From NCBI GenBank assembly GCA_902534735.1, contig CACARD010000002.1:78520-142519 (forward strand): a stretch of 64,000 nucleotides of DNA. The letters run 5' to 3'. How positions within the stretch are numbered: position 1 is the stretch's first letter; every line of letters starts with the position of its first letter. The position numbers were made by a program, and so were the translations under genes. The notes under the pieces were generated by a model. That model was not told the origin of the DNA. It saw nothing but the letters and a program-made list of their open reading frames with translations, and made no database searches. Source of the stretch: an uncultured Pelagibacteraceae bacterium (GTDB lineage: Bacteria > Pseudomonadota > Alphaproteobacteria > Pelagibacterales > Pelagibacteraceae). Shown here piece by piece: positions 52,564 to 61,010 of the stretch.

Positions 52564-53784
52564 ATGAAAAAAATATTAATATCTTTATTGTTTCTTATTT
52601 TTGGAACTTCTGCTTACGCAGATTGTAACATTAAGAGTGGATCAATAAATATTTTAGCAAATGATTTTCCAGCTTTAAGAACTTTCGTGGAAACAGCTAA
52701 AGGATGTAAAGGAAGTGCAGATTTTAAAGTCACACACTCATCTGAGCACAATAAAATTGCTGTGCCAGCTCTGACTGCAAATCCATCAGAGTTTTCTGCA
52801 AGAATTGCAGCAAATAGCTCCATAGTTCCTTTAATGAACCAAGACTTAATTAGACCACTTGATGATCTTGTTAAGAAATATGGAAAAGGAATACAAGACT
52901 CTCAATTGATAACAATTGATGGAAAAATAATGGCAGTTGCTTTTATGGCAAATACTCAGCACTTATATTACAGAGAAGATGTTTTAAAAGAATTGGGTAT
53001 TGCTGTTCCTAAAACATATGAGGAAGTAGTTGCGGCATCAGAAAAAATAAGAGCATCTGGCAAAATGCAATATCCTTACGCAGCAGCATACAAAGCTGGT
53101 TGGAATTTAGCAGAAGAATTCGTTAACATGTACATTGGACATGGAGGAGAATTCTTTAAAGCAGGAACTGCTCAACCAAGCATTAACAATGCAAAAGGTG
53201 TAGCAACATTAAATATGCTAAAAAAATTAGCAGGTTTAAGTAACCCAGATTATTTAACGCACGATAGTGAAGCTATTAAAGTTGAATGGGAATCTGGAAA
53301 TGTTGCATTAATGACTCTTTGGGCATCAAGATCAGGAACATTGCTTGATGATGATGGTGATGCAAAAATTACAGCTTCAACTAAATTAACTGGACCAGCA
53401 ACGGTTGCTGGAGGAAACATACCAGCGGCGACTTTATGGTGGGATGGTTTCACATTGGCAAAAAATAGATCTGACGCTGATGCTGAAGCAACATTTAGAG
53501 CTTTGGCACACGCAGCTGCTAACAAAAAGATGGTTGCAGATGCAGCGGATCAAGCTGTTTGGTTAATTGAAGGTTTTAAGCCTGGACCAAAATCAATTGG
53601 AGTTATCGAAGCTGTTAAAATGAAAGCTAAACCATATCCAATGTTACCACAAATGGGTTTAATGCATGGTGCATTAGGAAGTGAGATTGTTGAATTTTTA
53701 CAAGGTAAAGAGTCAGCAGAACAAGCTTTAAAAGATGTGGAAGCAGCTTACATGAGTAAAGCAAAAGAACAAGGCTTTCTATAA
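52564..53784 (+). CDS. Sugar-type ABC transporter binding protein
   Basis: A 406-residue extracellular solute-binding protein (family 1, MalE/UgpB-like). The signal peptide MKKILISLLFLIFGTSAYA is followed by ILANDFPALRTFVETAKGCKGSADFKVTHSSEHNK. SSIVPLMNQDLIRPLDDLVKKYG, AVAFMANTQHLYYREDVLKELGI and PYPMLPQMGLMHGALGSEIVEFLQGK follow the family order. The ATG at 52564 (after GAGGGA) is better than one five codons earlier. It likely binds a sugar or polyol, given the family. The metE-like gene is 73 bp upstream. Confidence 0.9.
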   Translation: MKKILISLLFLIFGTSAYADCNIKSGSINILANDFPALRTFVETAKGCKGSADFKVTHSSEHNKIAVPALTANPSEFSARIAANSSIVPLMNQDLIRPLDDLVKKYGKGIQDSQLITIDGKIMAVAFMANTQHLYYREDVLKELGIAVPKTYEEVVAASEKIRASGKMQYPYAAAYKAGWNLAEEFVNMYIGHGGEFFKAGTAQPSINNAKGVATLNMLKKLAGLSNPDYLTHDSEAIKVEWESGNVALMTLWASRSGTLLDDDGDAKITASTKLTGPATVAGGNIPAATLWWDGFTLAKNRSDADAEATFRALAHAAANKKMVADAADQAVWLIEGFKPGPKSIGVIEAVKMKAKPYPMLPQMGLMHGALGSEIVEFLQGKESAEQALKDVEAAYMSKAKEQGFL

Positions 53785-53796
53785 TTAATAAATTTT

Positions 53797-53820
53797 AAGT
53801 GGGGATGAAGATCCCCACTT
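53797..53820 (+). terminator. Hairpin between binding protein and permease genes
   Basis: AAGTGGGGAT and ATCCCCACTT form a perfect 10-bp stem around GAAG, 13 bp after the binding-protein stop. Only a weak T run follows, so it may chiefly protect the upstream mRNA 3' end, raising binding protein over permease levels. Confidence 0.8.
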
Positions 53821-53829
53821 ATTACATTA

Positions 53830-54858
53830 ATGCCTAACAAAACTTTTTTTTGGTTTTTCTTGCCAACTGGATTGGCAATGATTTTATTTATAGGTCTTCC
53901 TATTATTTCAACAGGGATACAATCATTTTATGCGCAGCACGACCAAGTTGTTAAGGAAGTAAAAAAATGTGATCCTTTTGGATGTACAGTTTCTATAGTT
54001 GTTGACCAAGAAAAAACCTCAAAAATTCGTGAAGAAAAGCCTTTAGGAAAATTCAATGGATTTGGAACTTATGTAGATAGAAATCATCTTGCAATAGAAG
54101 AAATTGGAAAATTTTGGAATGAAACAAATAGTTTTGGGGAATTTGTAGATCAAGTTACCAACCTACCCTTTTACAAGGCTCTAATTTTTACTTTAACTTA
54201 TTGCTTATTTGTAACGCCTAACGTCTTACTTTTAGGTTTTATAATTGCTTTAAGTCTTAATGCAGTAACTAGAAGAATTAGAGGACCATTAATATTTGGA
54301 ACCATATTGCCGATGATTGTTACTCCATTGGTAGGTTCTTTAGTTTTATTTTGGATGATAGATGCAGAGGGAATTATTGGTGCGAATTTGCAAATGTTAA
54401 TGGATGACCCTTATTTATCTTTAAAATCCTCAAAAACTCTTACTTGGATAACTATAATAATTTATGGAATTTGGCACCATTCGCCATTTGCTTTTGTAGT
54501 ATTTTATGCAGCTTTACAAACTGTTCCCCAAGAACCTATTGAAGCGGCTATTATTGATGGAGCATCAAGATGGCAGAGAGTTAGACATATTGTTTTGCCT
54601 CATATTTACCCTGTAGTTACATTTGTTGCTCTCATTTCATTGATGGATAATTTTAGAGTTTTTGAGCCTATAATTGGTTTCAGTGCTGAAGGAAGTGCTC
54701 AATCTTTGTCTTGGTTAATTTATGATAACCTCGTTAATGAGGAAGTAATATTATTTGGTTCGGCCGCAGCCACCTCAATGATGACAATTGTTGGGATAGC
54801 CATACTTTTAGCACCAGTTTTAATAAGAACATGGAAGGAATTTAGGACAGCGAGATAA
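53830..54858 (+). CDS. Sugar-type ABC permease (MalF-like)
   Basis: A 342-residue permease with a first membrane helix (LPTGLAMILFIGLPIISTGIQSFY), a periplasmic insert of about 75 residues (about 35-110), then five more helices. The ATPase-coupling loop is EPIEAAIIDGASRWQRVRHIVLPHIYPVVT. It pairs with the MalG-like permease that follows with no gap. No ATPase gene is present in this operon. Confidence 0.9.
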   Translation: MPNKTFFWFFLPTGLAMILFIGLPIISTGIQSFYAQHDQVVKEVKKCDPFGCTVSIVVDQEKTSKIREEKPLGKFNGFGTYVDRNHLAIEEIGKFWNETNSFGEFVDQVTNLPFYKALIFTLTYCLFVTPNVLLLGFIIALSLNAVTRRIRGPLIFGTILPMIVTPLVGSLVLFWMIDAEGIIGANLQMLMDDPYLSLKSSKTLTWITIIIYGIWHHSPFAFVVFYAALQTVPQEPIEAAIIDGASRWQRVRHIVLPHIYPVVTFVALISLMDNFRVFEPIIGFSAEGSAQSLSWLIYDNLVNEEVILFGSAAATSMMTIVGIAILLAPVLIRTWKEFRTAR

Positions 54859-55740
54859 ATGGAATACGGACTTGATAAAAGATCAAATGCTTTAAAAATT
54901 TTTAATACAACCTTTATAATAGTTTGGTTGTTGGTTGCATGCTTTCCCTTTATTTGGACTTTCTGGGGGTCATTTAAAGTAAGAGCTGACTTTTTTTCAA
55001 GAGCCGACTGGTGGTATGCTATTACAGCATTCAACACGTTGTTAGAAACTGGAGGAAAGTTTACAACAGATGCTTATAGTCAAGCATGGACTGAAGGAGA
55101 GTTTTGGAAGGCATCTAGGAATACAGTTATAGTTACATTTTTTGTTGTAACCATTTCTCTATTCCTCGGAACCTTAGGAGCTTATGCTTTATCAAGATCA
55201 ACAAGAAATTATGCATTTTGGATTTTAATTGCAGCATTAATTTTTAGAGCAATGCCACATATTACATTAGTCTCTGGTTATTTATTTCCGTTTTTTCAAT
55301 TACAAATTTGGGGAATACTACCAACGACCATTGTTGTTCTTGTTGCAATAAATCAACCATTTACTTTGTGGTTATTGTATTCATTTTTTAAAACTGTTCC
55401 TAAAGAACTTGATGAAAGTGCTTTAATTGATGGCTGCTCTTATTTTCAAGCATTTAGACATATCATTATGCCAGTTATGTGGCCTGGAGTAATAACAGCT
55501 GGATTATTTAGTTTAATGCTTGCGTATAATGATTTTACAGTGACAGCTCTTTTATTAAATCAGGAAAATCATACTATGGTACCCAAAATCCAAAGTTATC
55601 TTGGAACAAATCAACATGAAGGTAATTTGATGTGGGCTGTTTCAGCAGTTGTATCAGCTACTGCTCCTTTATTTATGTTAGTTATGTTTTTCCAAAGACA
55701 AGTAATCAGTGGATTAACAGCTGGTGCTGTGAAGGGATAA
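54859..55740 (+). CDS. Sugar-type ABC permease (MalG-like)
   Basis: A 293-residue permease with six membrane helices, beginning MEYGLDKRSNALKIFNTTFIIVWLLVACFPFIWTFWGSFK. Its coupling loop is ELDESALIDGCSYFQAFRHIIMPVMWPG, and NTVIVTFFVVTISLFLGTLGAYALSRS is the usual helix 2-3 region. It forms the second half of the importer with the previous permease. The stop overlaps the HAD gene start (TAATG). Confidence 0.9.
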   Translation: MEYGLDKRSNALKIFNTTFIIVWLLVACFPFIWTFWGSFKVRADFFSRADWWYAITAFNTLLETGGKFTTDAYSQAWTEGEFWKASRNTVIVTFFVVTISLFLGTLGAYALSRSTRNYAFWILIAALIFRAMPHITLVSGYLFPFFQLQIWGILPTTIVVLVAINQPFTLWLLYSFFKTVPKELDESALIDGCSYFQAFRHIIMPVMWPGVITAGLFSLMLAYNDFTVTALLLNQENHTMVPKIQSYLGTNQHEGNLMWAVSAVVSATAPLFMLVMFFQRQVISGLTAGAVKG

Positions 55741-56399
55741 TGAGTTACAAAGCTGTTTTATTTGGTTCTATTGGAACTTTAGCTGAGACTTCAGATCTTC
55801 AAAGAGATGCATTTAATGAAGCTTTTAAAATAAGTGGATTAGACTGGTTTTGGGATGAAGATATATACAGAAAACTATTGTCAAAATCAGGTGGAACTAC
55901 GAGAATTAATGATTACGCAAAAGATACTAGTGTTGAAATAGACGGAAAAAAAATAAGAAATTTAAAAACCAAAATTTTTAATGAATATCTAAACAAACAC
56001 AAAGTTGAACCTAGAGACGGTGTAAAAGAAATAATTCAATTTTGCAAAAAGAACAAAATAAAAATTGGGCTTGCTAGCTCAACAACAAGTAACAATATCA
56101 ATTCTATATTTAACTCGTTAAGAGGAAGAATAGAAAAAAAAGATTTTGATTTTATCGGCAATAATGAATTCATATTAAGAGAAAAACCATATCCCGATAT
56201 TTATAATTATGCTTTAAAATACTTAAATATTAACTCAGACGAATGTGTGGCAATTGAAGATACAGAAGAAAGTTTAAATTCTGCTTTAAGTGCAGACATA
56301 AAATGTGTTGCATTTCCTGGAAAATATCACACTCAATACGGATTTGATGGGAACCATTTAAAGGTTAATAAATTATCAAAAAAAATCTTTAATAAATAA
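55740..56399 (+). CDS. HAD-superfamily phosphatase/phosphomutase
   Basis: A 219-residue HAD subfamily IA protein (beta-phosphoglucomutase/phosphoglycolate phosphatase-like). Motif III/IV ends with VAIEDTEESLNSALSADIKCVAFPG; motif II is GLASSTTSNN, and KPYPDIYNYALKYL precedes it. Motif I is unusual: AVLFGSIGTLAET replaces the usual DxDGT with GSIGT, so the nucleophilic aspartate is lacking. This would make a catalytically dead or altered enzyme, or a sugar-phosphate sensor. The ATG at 55740 overlaps the permease stop. Confidence 0.8.
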   Translation: MSYKAVLFGSIGTLAETSDLQRDAFNEAFKISGLDWFWDEDIYRKLLSKSGGTTRINDYAKDTSVEIDGKKIRNLKTKIFNEYLNKHKVEPRDGVKEIIQFCKKNKIKIGLASSTTSNNINSIFNSLRGRIEKKDFDFIGNNEFILREKPYPDIYNYALKYLNINSDECVAIEDTEESLNSALSADIKCVAFPGKYHTQYGFDGNHLKVNKLSKKIFNK

Positions 56400-57003
56400 T
56401 ATCTCTAATAATGTAAAAAACTATACCTGACATAAATATTATAATAAAAATATTTATATATTTCCAAAAGCTTCTATTATTTAATTTGTTTGAAAAAATC
56501 TTAGATAAGTATCCTAAAGAAAAGAAAAATAAAAAAGAAGCTATAGAAGCACCTATTCCAAAGTAAATTTTGTTTTCAATATTAAAGGATTTTGAGAAAT
56601 TTCCTAAAAAAAATACTGTATCAGAATATACGTGAGGATTTAAATATGTAAAACCTAAGGTCTTAATAAAGATATTAAATGAGCTCTGTGCTATGACATT
56701 ATTTTTAAATTCTAAAGATCTAAATTTAAATATTTCTTTAATTTTTCCATAAATAAAAAAAGATAAAAAAATAATTAAAAGGATATTTAAAATCAGCTCC
56801 ACTACATTATTAAAATAATAAGAAAAATAATTAAATAAAAAGATACCTAAGAAAATTAAAATCAAATCAGATAATGCACAGACTAAGCAAACTAAAAATA
56901 TGTATTGTTTCTTTAGCCCTTGCTCTATTACAAAAACATTTTGTGGTCCTATTGCAAAAATTAATGTTAAGCCCGTCAAAAAACCTAAAAAAAGAAAAGA
57001 CAT
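56389..57003 (-). CDS. LysE/RhtB-family exporter
   Basis: A 204-residue membrane protein with six helices. The LysE/ArgO signature is GLTLIFAIGPQNVFVIEQGLKKQYIFLVCLVCALSDLILIFLG. FTYLNPHVYSDTVFFLGNF marks the central region. These export basic amino acids or related small molecules. It lies 2 bp after the MFS gene on the same strand, and its stop overlaps the convergent HAD gene by 11 bp. Confidence 0.9.
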   Translation of the reverse strand: MSFLFLGFLTGLTLIFAIGPQNVFVIEQGLKKQYIFLVCLVCALSDLILIFLGIFLFNYFSYYFNNVVELILNILLIIFLSFFIYGKIKEIFKFRSLEFKNNVIAQSSFNIFIKTLGFTYLNPHVYSDTVFFLGNFSKSFNIENKIYFGIGASIASFLFFFSLGYLSKIFSNKLNNRSFWKYINIFIIIFMSGIVFYIIRDIIY

Positions 57004-57005
57004 GT

Positions 57006-58175
57006 TTAAGAAACTGATTTTTTATCGGCCATATAACTTACAAAAATAATTAATATTAAAAAAGGTATACAAATAAGATTCATCATTTTCCATCCAATAG
57101 AATTTAGTAAAATTCCAGCAGATAAACTGGCCAAAGCCATAGTTGAAAAAACAATTAAATCATTTATCCCTTGTACTTTAAATTTTTCTTCTTTGTTATA
57201 AGTCAAAACTACTAAGCTGGTACCTGATATAAACAAAAAATTCCAACCGAGACCTAAAAAAATTAATGAGAGCATATAATTAAGATATGTCTGTTCAAAT
57301 AAACTTAAAAGAACTGTGATGAAAAAAAATAAAACTCCACCATAAATTATTACACTGTGTCCATATTTTTTTATTAAATTACCTGTTATTAACGAAGGTA
57401 AAAACATTGCAACCACATGAAATTGTAATACTAAGCCAGTTTCTTTTAAGCTCATATTTTCCATAACATGCATACTTAAAGGAGTTGCTGTCATTAGAAA
57501 TGACATTACTGCGTAAGCAAAAGCTGCTGCAGTAATTGCTTGTAAAAACCTTGGTTGTAATACGATAGATTTTAGATTTCTTATATTTCCTTCCTTTAGA
57601 CTATCCTCCTGAACATTTTCTACATTTTTAAAAAAAAATAAAAAAACCCCAGGCATGAAAGAAAGGAAAGATAATAAAAGATAAGAACCAACATACAATT
57701 GATCTTGGATTAAATCTTTAGTGTAATTTGCAAGACTTATGCCTAAAAATGCTGAAACAATCCCTGCCAATAGAAGAGTAGAAATTGCTTTTGGTATTTT
57801 GTCTTTTTCAACACTTTCAGCTGCTGCAAATCTATATTGATGATTAAATGCTGCTCCCATTCCAAGAATTAGGCAAGATAAACAAAATAAAGTAAAACTT
57901 TTCTGACTGATTGAAAAAGCAGCAAGTAGTGCAGAACATGAACTTCCTATAGCCGCAAAGACAAAACCATTTCTTCTTCCAATTTTACTCATAATATTTG
58001 CCGCAAAGACAGTAAAACTTGCAGTTCCAACTACGAATAAAGCTGTTGGTAGAGTTGATAGAGATTGATTTGAGCTAATTTGGGAACCAACTATGCCACT
58101 GAGAAATACTGTTATTGTTGCTGTGGTAAAACCAAATATCTGACTTAAAGTAAGTAAGGATAAATTTCTGTTCAT
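57006..58175 (-). CDS. MFS transporter
   Basis: A 389-residue major facilitator with about twelve helices, divergent from the classic drug exporter set. LPTALFVVGTASFTVFAANIMSKIGRRNGFVF holds the loop 2-3 motif. The group resembles YfcJ/YcaD-like or nitrate-type MFS proteins of unknown substrate. Likely co-transcribed with the LysE-family gene (2-bp gap). Promoter region of 83 bp separates it from the divergent racemase gene. Confidence 0.82.
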   Translation of the reverse strand: MNRNLSLLTLSQIFGFTTATITVFLSGIVGSQISSNQSLSTLPTALFVVGTASFTVFAANIMSKIGRRNGFVFAAIGSSCSALLAAFSISQKSFTLFCLSCLILGMGAAFNHQYRFAAAESVEKDKIPKAISTLLLAGIVSAFLGISLANYTKDLIQDQLYVGSYLLLSFLSFMPGVFLFFFKNVENVQEDSLKEGNIRNLKSIVLQPRFLQAITAAAFAYAVMSFLMTATPLSMHVMENMSLKETGLVLQFHVVAMFLPSLITGNLIKKYGHSVIIYGGVLFFFITVLLSLFEQTYLNYMLSLIFLGLGWNFLFISGTSLVVLTYNKEEKFKVQGINDLIVFSTMALASLSAGILLNSIGWKMMNLICIPFLILIIFVSYMADKKSVS

Positions 58176-58258
58176 AATTAGCGTAAATATATTTCTGCTA
58201 CTATTTAAATATCTATATAGATGTTTTGAATTTTAATATAGAAGATAATATTTAAATT

Positions 58259-58957
58259 ATGATTGGAATATTAGGTGGAATGGGAACTCAAGCAGGCTTG
58301 GATTTTTGTGATAAGCTTGCAAAATTAAACAGAGGAAAATTAGATCAAAAATATCCAATGTTTGTCCTTTATAATAAATCAAATACACCACGAAGAGCAG
58401 AGAATTTAAAGCAATACAAAAATGTTTTAAAAGAATTAATTGCTGGTTGTCGAATGCTGGAAAAAAATAAATGCAATTTTATTGTAATGCCATGTAACAC
58501 AGCACATTACTGGCATGAAGATATTCAAAAAAAAATATCAGTGCCATTTCTTAGTATGCCAAAAGAGGTATATTTAAACACACAAAAAAAATTCAAGAAA
58601 AATTCAACTATAGGATTATTATGTACTGAAGCTACTTTAGATACAAAAATCTATCATAAATATTTTGAAAAAAATTATAATTTGATAAGTCCAAGTGAAA
58701 AATTGCAAAAGAGTTCTGTAAATACTGCTATTAAATATGTAAAAAAAGGTAAAGTAAAAGATGCTGAAAAAGCTTTAAGACCTGCAGTTAGATTTTTAAT
58801 TAAAAAAAAATGTAAGAAAATAATATTAGGTTGTACTGAGCTTCCAATTGCAATTTTTTCGTATAAATCATTTAAAAAAGCAAAAGATTCAAAATTATTT
58901 ATAGACCCAAATCTTTTGTTAGCTCAAGTTTGCATGAAAAAATATAAAAAATATTAA
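58259..58957 (+). CDS. Aspartate/glutamate racemase family protein
   Basis: A 232-residue cofactor-independent amino acid racemase. Both catalytic cysteines are present in VMPCNTAHYW and ILGCTELPIA, and the N-terminus MIGILGGMGTQAGLDFCDKL is the family signature. Lysine-rich, with several inserted basic residues. Aspartate racemase is the likeliest activity by motif. It is 20 bp upstream of the phosphatase gene and could share its transcript, though no pathway link to glucosylglycerate is known. Confidence 0.85.
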   Translation: MIGILGGMGTQAGLDFCDKLAKLNRGKLDQKYPMFVLYNKSNTPRRAENLKQYKNVLKELIAGCRMLEKNKCNFIVMPCNTAHYWHEDIQKKISVPFLSMPKEVYLNTQKKFKKNSTIGLLCTEATLDTKIYHKYFEKNYNLISPSEKLQKSSVNTAIKYVKKGKVKDAEKALRPAVRFLIKKKCKKIILGCTELPIAIFSYKSFKKAKDSKLFIDPNLLLAQVCMKKYKKY

Positions 58958-58977
58958 ATTTAAAAAATAAACCAAAA

Positions 58978-59772
58978 GTGAAAAAATACCTTATAATCAT
59001 ATTTTCTGATCTTGATGGCACTATACTTCACAGAAGCAACTTCAAATTTGATAAAATAAAAAAATATATAAAAAAATTAATTTCTCGCAAAATTATTCTT
59101 GTTCCTAATACCAGCAAAACAGAATTGGAAATTAAAGATTTTATAAAAGAATTAGGTATAAATTTGCCCTTTATTTGTGAAAATGGATCTGCAATTTATA
59201 ATTTAAATTTAATAAATCCTAAATTACCAAAAAAAATAATTCTTAGTAGAAATATAGGAAATATTTTTAAAACATATAATAAAATTTCATCTAATCTTAG
59301 GAAAAAAATTATTGATGTGAGGAAAATTGATCAAAAAGAGCAAATAGAAATATTTGGACTTCCAAAAAATAAACTTAACGCTGCATTGAAAAGGAAATTT
59401 ACAATTCCTATAAAATTTATTGGAAATACTAATGAAAAAAAAGAAATAAATTCTCAAATAAAAAAATTAGGTCTTTCAATTCAGTATGGGGGTAGAGTAT
59501 CTAACCTTGGTGATAAAGTTAATAAATCTAAAGCAATTAATGTATTTTTAAAAATGGTTAAAAGTAAAATTAAAAATCCGATCAAAACTATTGGGGTTGG
59601 GGACAATCATAATGATATAAACATGCTTAAAAATACTGATATTCCATGCTTAGTTTTTAATAAGTATTTTAAGACAACTAACTTAAATATAAAACAATTA
59701 ATAACTTCCAGTAAGCCATCTCCTCAGGGCTGGGCTGATGTGATCAAAAAGGCGGTACTTAAATTAAAATAA
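58978..59772 (+). CDS. mpgP: Mannosyl/glucosyl-3-phosphoglycerate phosphatase
   Basis: A 264-residue HAD phosphatase of the Cof/MPGP type. Motif I is IFSDLDGTIL, motif II lies in VPNTSKTELE, and motif IV is IGVGDNHNDINML. The cap region NLPFICENGSAIYN and GRVSNLGDKVNKSKAINVFLKM follow the MPGP pattern. The start codon is GTG. With the downstream glucosyl-3-phosphoglycerate synthase (17-bp gap) it would release the compatible solute glucosylglycerate from its phosphorylated form. Confidence 0.88.
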   Translation: MKKYLIIIFSDLDGTILHRSNFKFDKIKKYIKKLISRKIILVPNTSKTELEIKDFIKELGINLPFICENGSAIYNLNLINPKLPKKIILSRNIGNIFKTYNKISSNLRKKIIDVRKIDQKEQIEIFGLPKNKLNAALKRKFTIPIKFIGNTNEKKEINSQIKKLGLSIQYGGRVSNLGDKVNKSKAINVFLKMVKSKIKNPIKTIGVGDNHNDINMLKNTDIPCLVFNKYFKTTNLNIKQLITSSKPSPQGWADVIKKAVLKLK

Positions 59773-59789
59773 TGTGATTAATAGCAGCC

Positions 59790-61010
59790 ATGAGTGAATT
59801 TTCACAAAATGGAATAGTCTCAACATTGCATGATTTTGGGACCAAATCCACCAAAGAAATAGAAGGTGAACTATTAAAATTTTCTAGTGAGAGAAAAATG
59901 GAATTAATTTTACCATGTCTCTTCTCAGAGATTGAAGGTGATGCTTTACCCAATATCGTTTCAGAAATAAAAAAAACTAATTATTTAAATCACATAATTA
60001 TAGGTCTCGATAAGGCTAACGAGGATCAAGCTAGAAAGGCATGGAATTTTTTTGAGCAACTAGAAACACCTTTTACAATTTTATGGAATGACGGACCAAA
60101 TTTAAAAAAGTTAGACAAAGAATTAAAAAAAAAGGATTTAGCCCCAAGTGAAAAAGGTAAGGGTAGAAATGTATGGTATTGTATAGGAATGTCCATTGCT
60201 AGAGATACGGCAAGATCTGTGGCTTTACATGATTGTGATATAAAAACTTATGATAGACGCATGCTAGCTAAATTGTTTTATCCTGTTGTAAATCCTCTTT
60301 TTAATTTTGAGTTTTGTAAAGGATATTATCCAAGAGTTGCTGATGGTAAAATGAATGGCAGAGTTGCAAGATTATTGGTTTTTCCTTTATTGACAGCTTT
60401 AGAAAAAACTATTGGTAAAAGTGATTATCTAGATTTCATGAAATCTTTTAAATATCCTCTCGCAGGGGAATTTTCATTTAGGCGTAATGTTTTACCTGAA
60501 TTAAGGATTTCCTCTGACTGGGGCATAGAAATTGGAATTTTATCTGAAATGCAAAGGAGTTATTCTCCACAAAACATATGTCAGGTTGATCTTGCAGAAA
60601 CTTATGATCACAAGCACCAGAAACTATCTATTGATGATGAAACAAAAGGTTTGTCTAGAATGTCTATAGACATAATAAAAACTTTTATTAAAAAATTAGC
60701 TACACAAGGACATTCTTTTAGTAGAGAAAAATTTAGATCCTTGAAAGCAACTTATTATAGGTCAGCTTTAGATTTAATTGATATATATAGAAGTGATGCA
60801 CAAATGAATGGTCTAAAATTCGATTCTCATACCGAAGAAAAGGCAGTTGAACTTTTTGCGATAAATATAATGAAAGCTGGTGAAGCATTTTATTTAAATC
60901 CTATGGATACACCATTTATTCCAACTTGGAGCAGAGTTAAAAGTGCAATTCCTGATTTTTTAGATAGGCTTCAAGATGCTGTAAATGAAGATAACAAGCA
61001 ATACATTTAA
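59790..61010 (+). CDS. gpgS: Glucosyl-3-phosphoglycerate synthase (GT81)
   Basis: A 406-residue family 81 glycosyltransferase that moves glucose from a nucleotide sugar to 3-phosphoglycerate. The GT-A metal motif is ALHDCDIKTYDRR, with EFCKGYYPRVADGKMNGRVARLLVFPLL and PLAGEFSFRRNVLPELRISSDWGIEIGILSE typical of GpgS. Glucosylglycerate is a nitrogen-free compatible solute known from marine bacteria under nitrogen limitation. Its pairing with the phosphatase gives a complete two-step route. Convergent with the methyltransferase gene. Confidence 0.92.
   Translation: MSEFSQNGIVSTLHDFGTKSTKEIEGELLKFSSERKMELILPCLFSEIEGDALPNIVSEIKKTNYLNHIIIGLDKANEDQARKAWNFFEQLETPFTILWNDGPNLKKLDKELKKKDLAPSEKGKGRNVWYCIGMSIARDTARSVALHDCDIKTYDRRMLAKLFYPVVNPLFNFEFCKGYYPRVADGKMNGRVARLLVFPLLTALEKTIGKSDYLDFMKSFKYPLAGEFSFRRNVLPELRISSDWGIEIGILSEMQRSYSPQNICQVDLAETYDHKHQKLSIDDETKGLSRMSIDIIKTFIKKLATQGHSFSREKFRSLKATYYRSALDLIDIYRSDAQMNGLKFDSHTEEKAVELFAINIMKAGEAFYLNPMDTPFIPTWSRVKSAIPDFLDRLQDAVNEDNKQYI

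Noticed and set aside
55632..55739. Longer N-terminus for the HAD protein
   Set aside because: The extra 36 residues are an out-of-frame reading of the permease end; the TAATG overlap gives a natural start at 55740.
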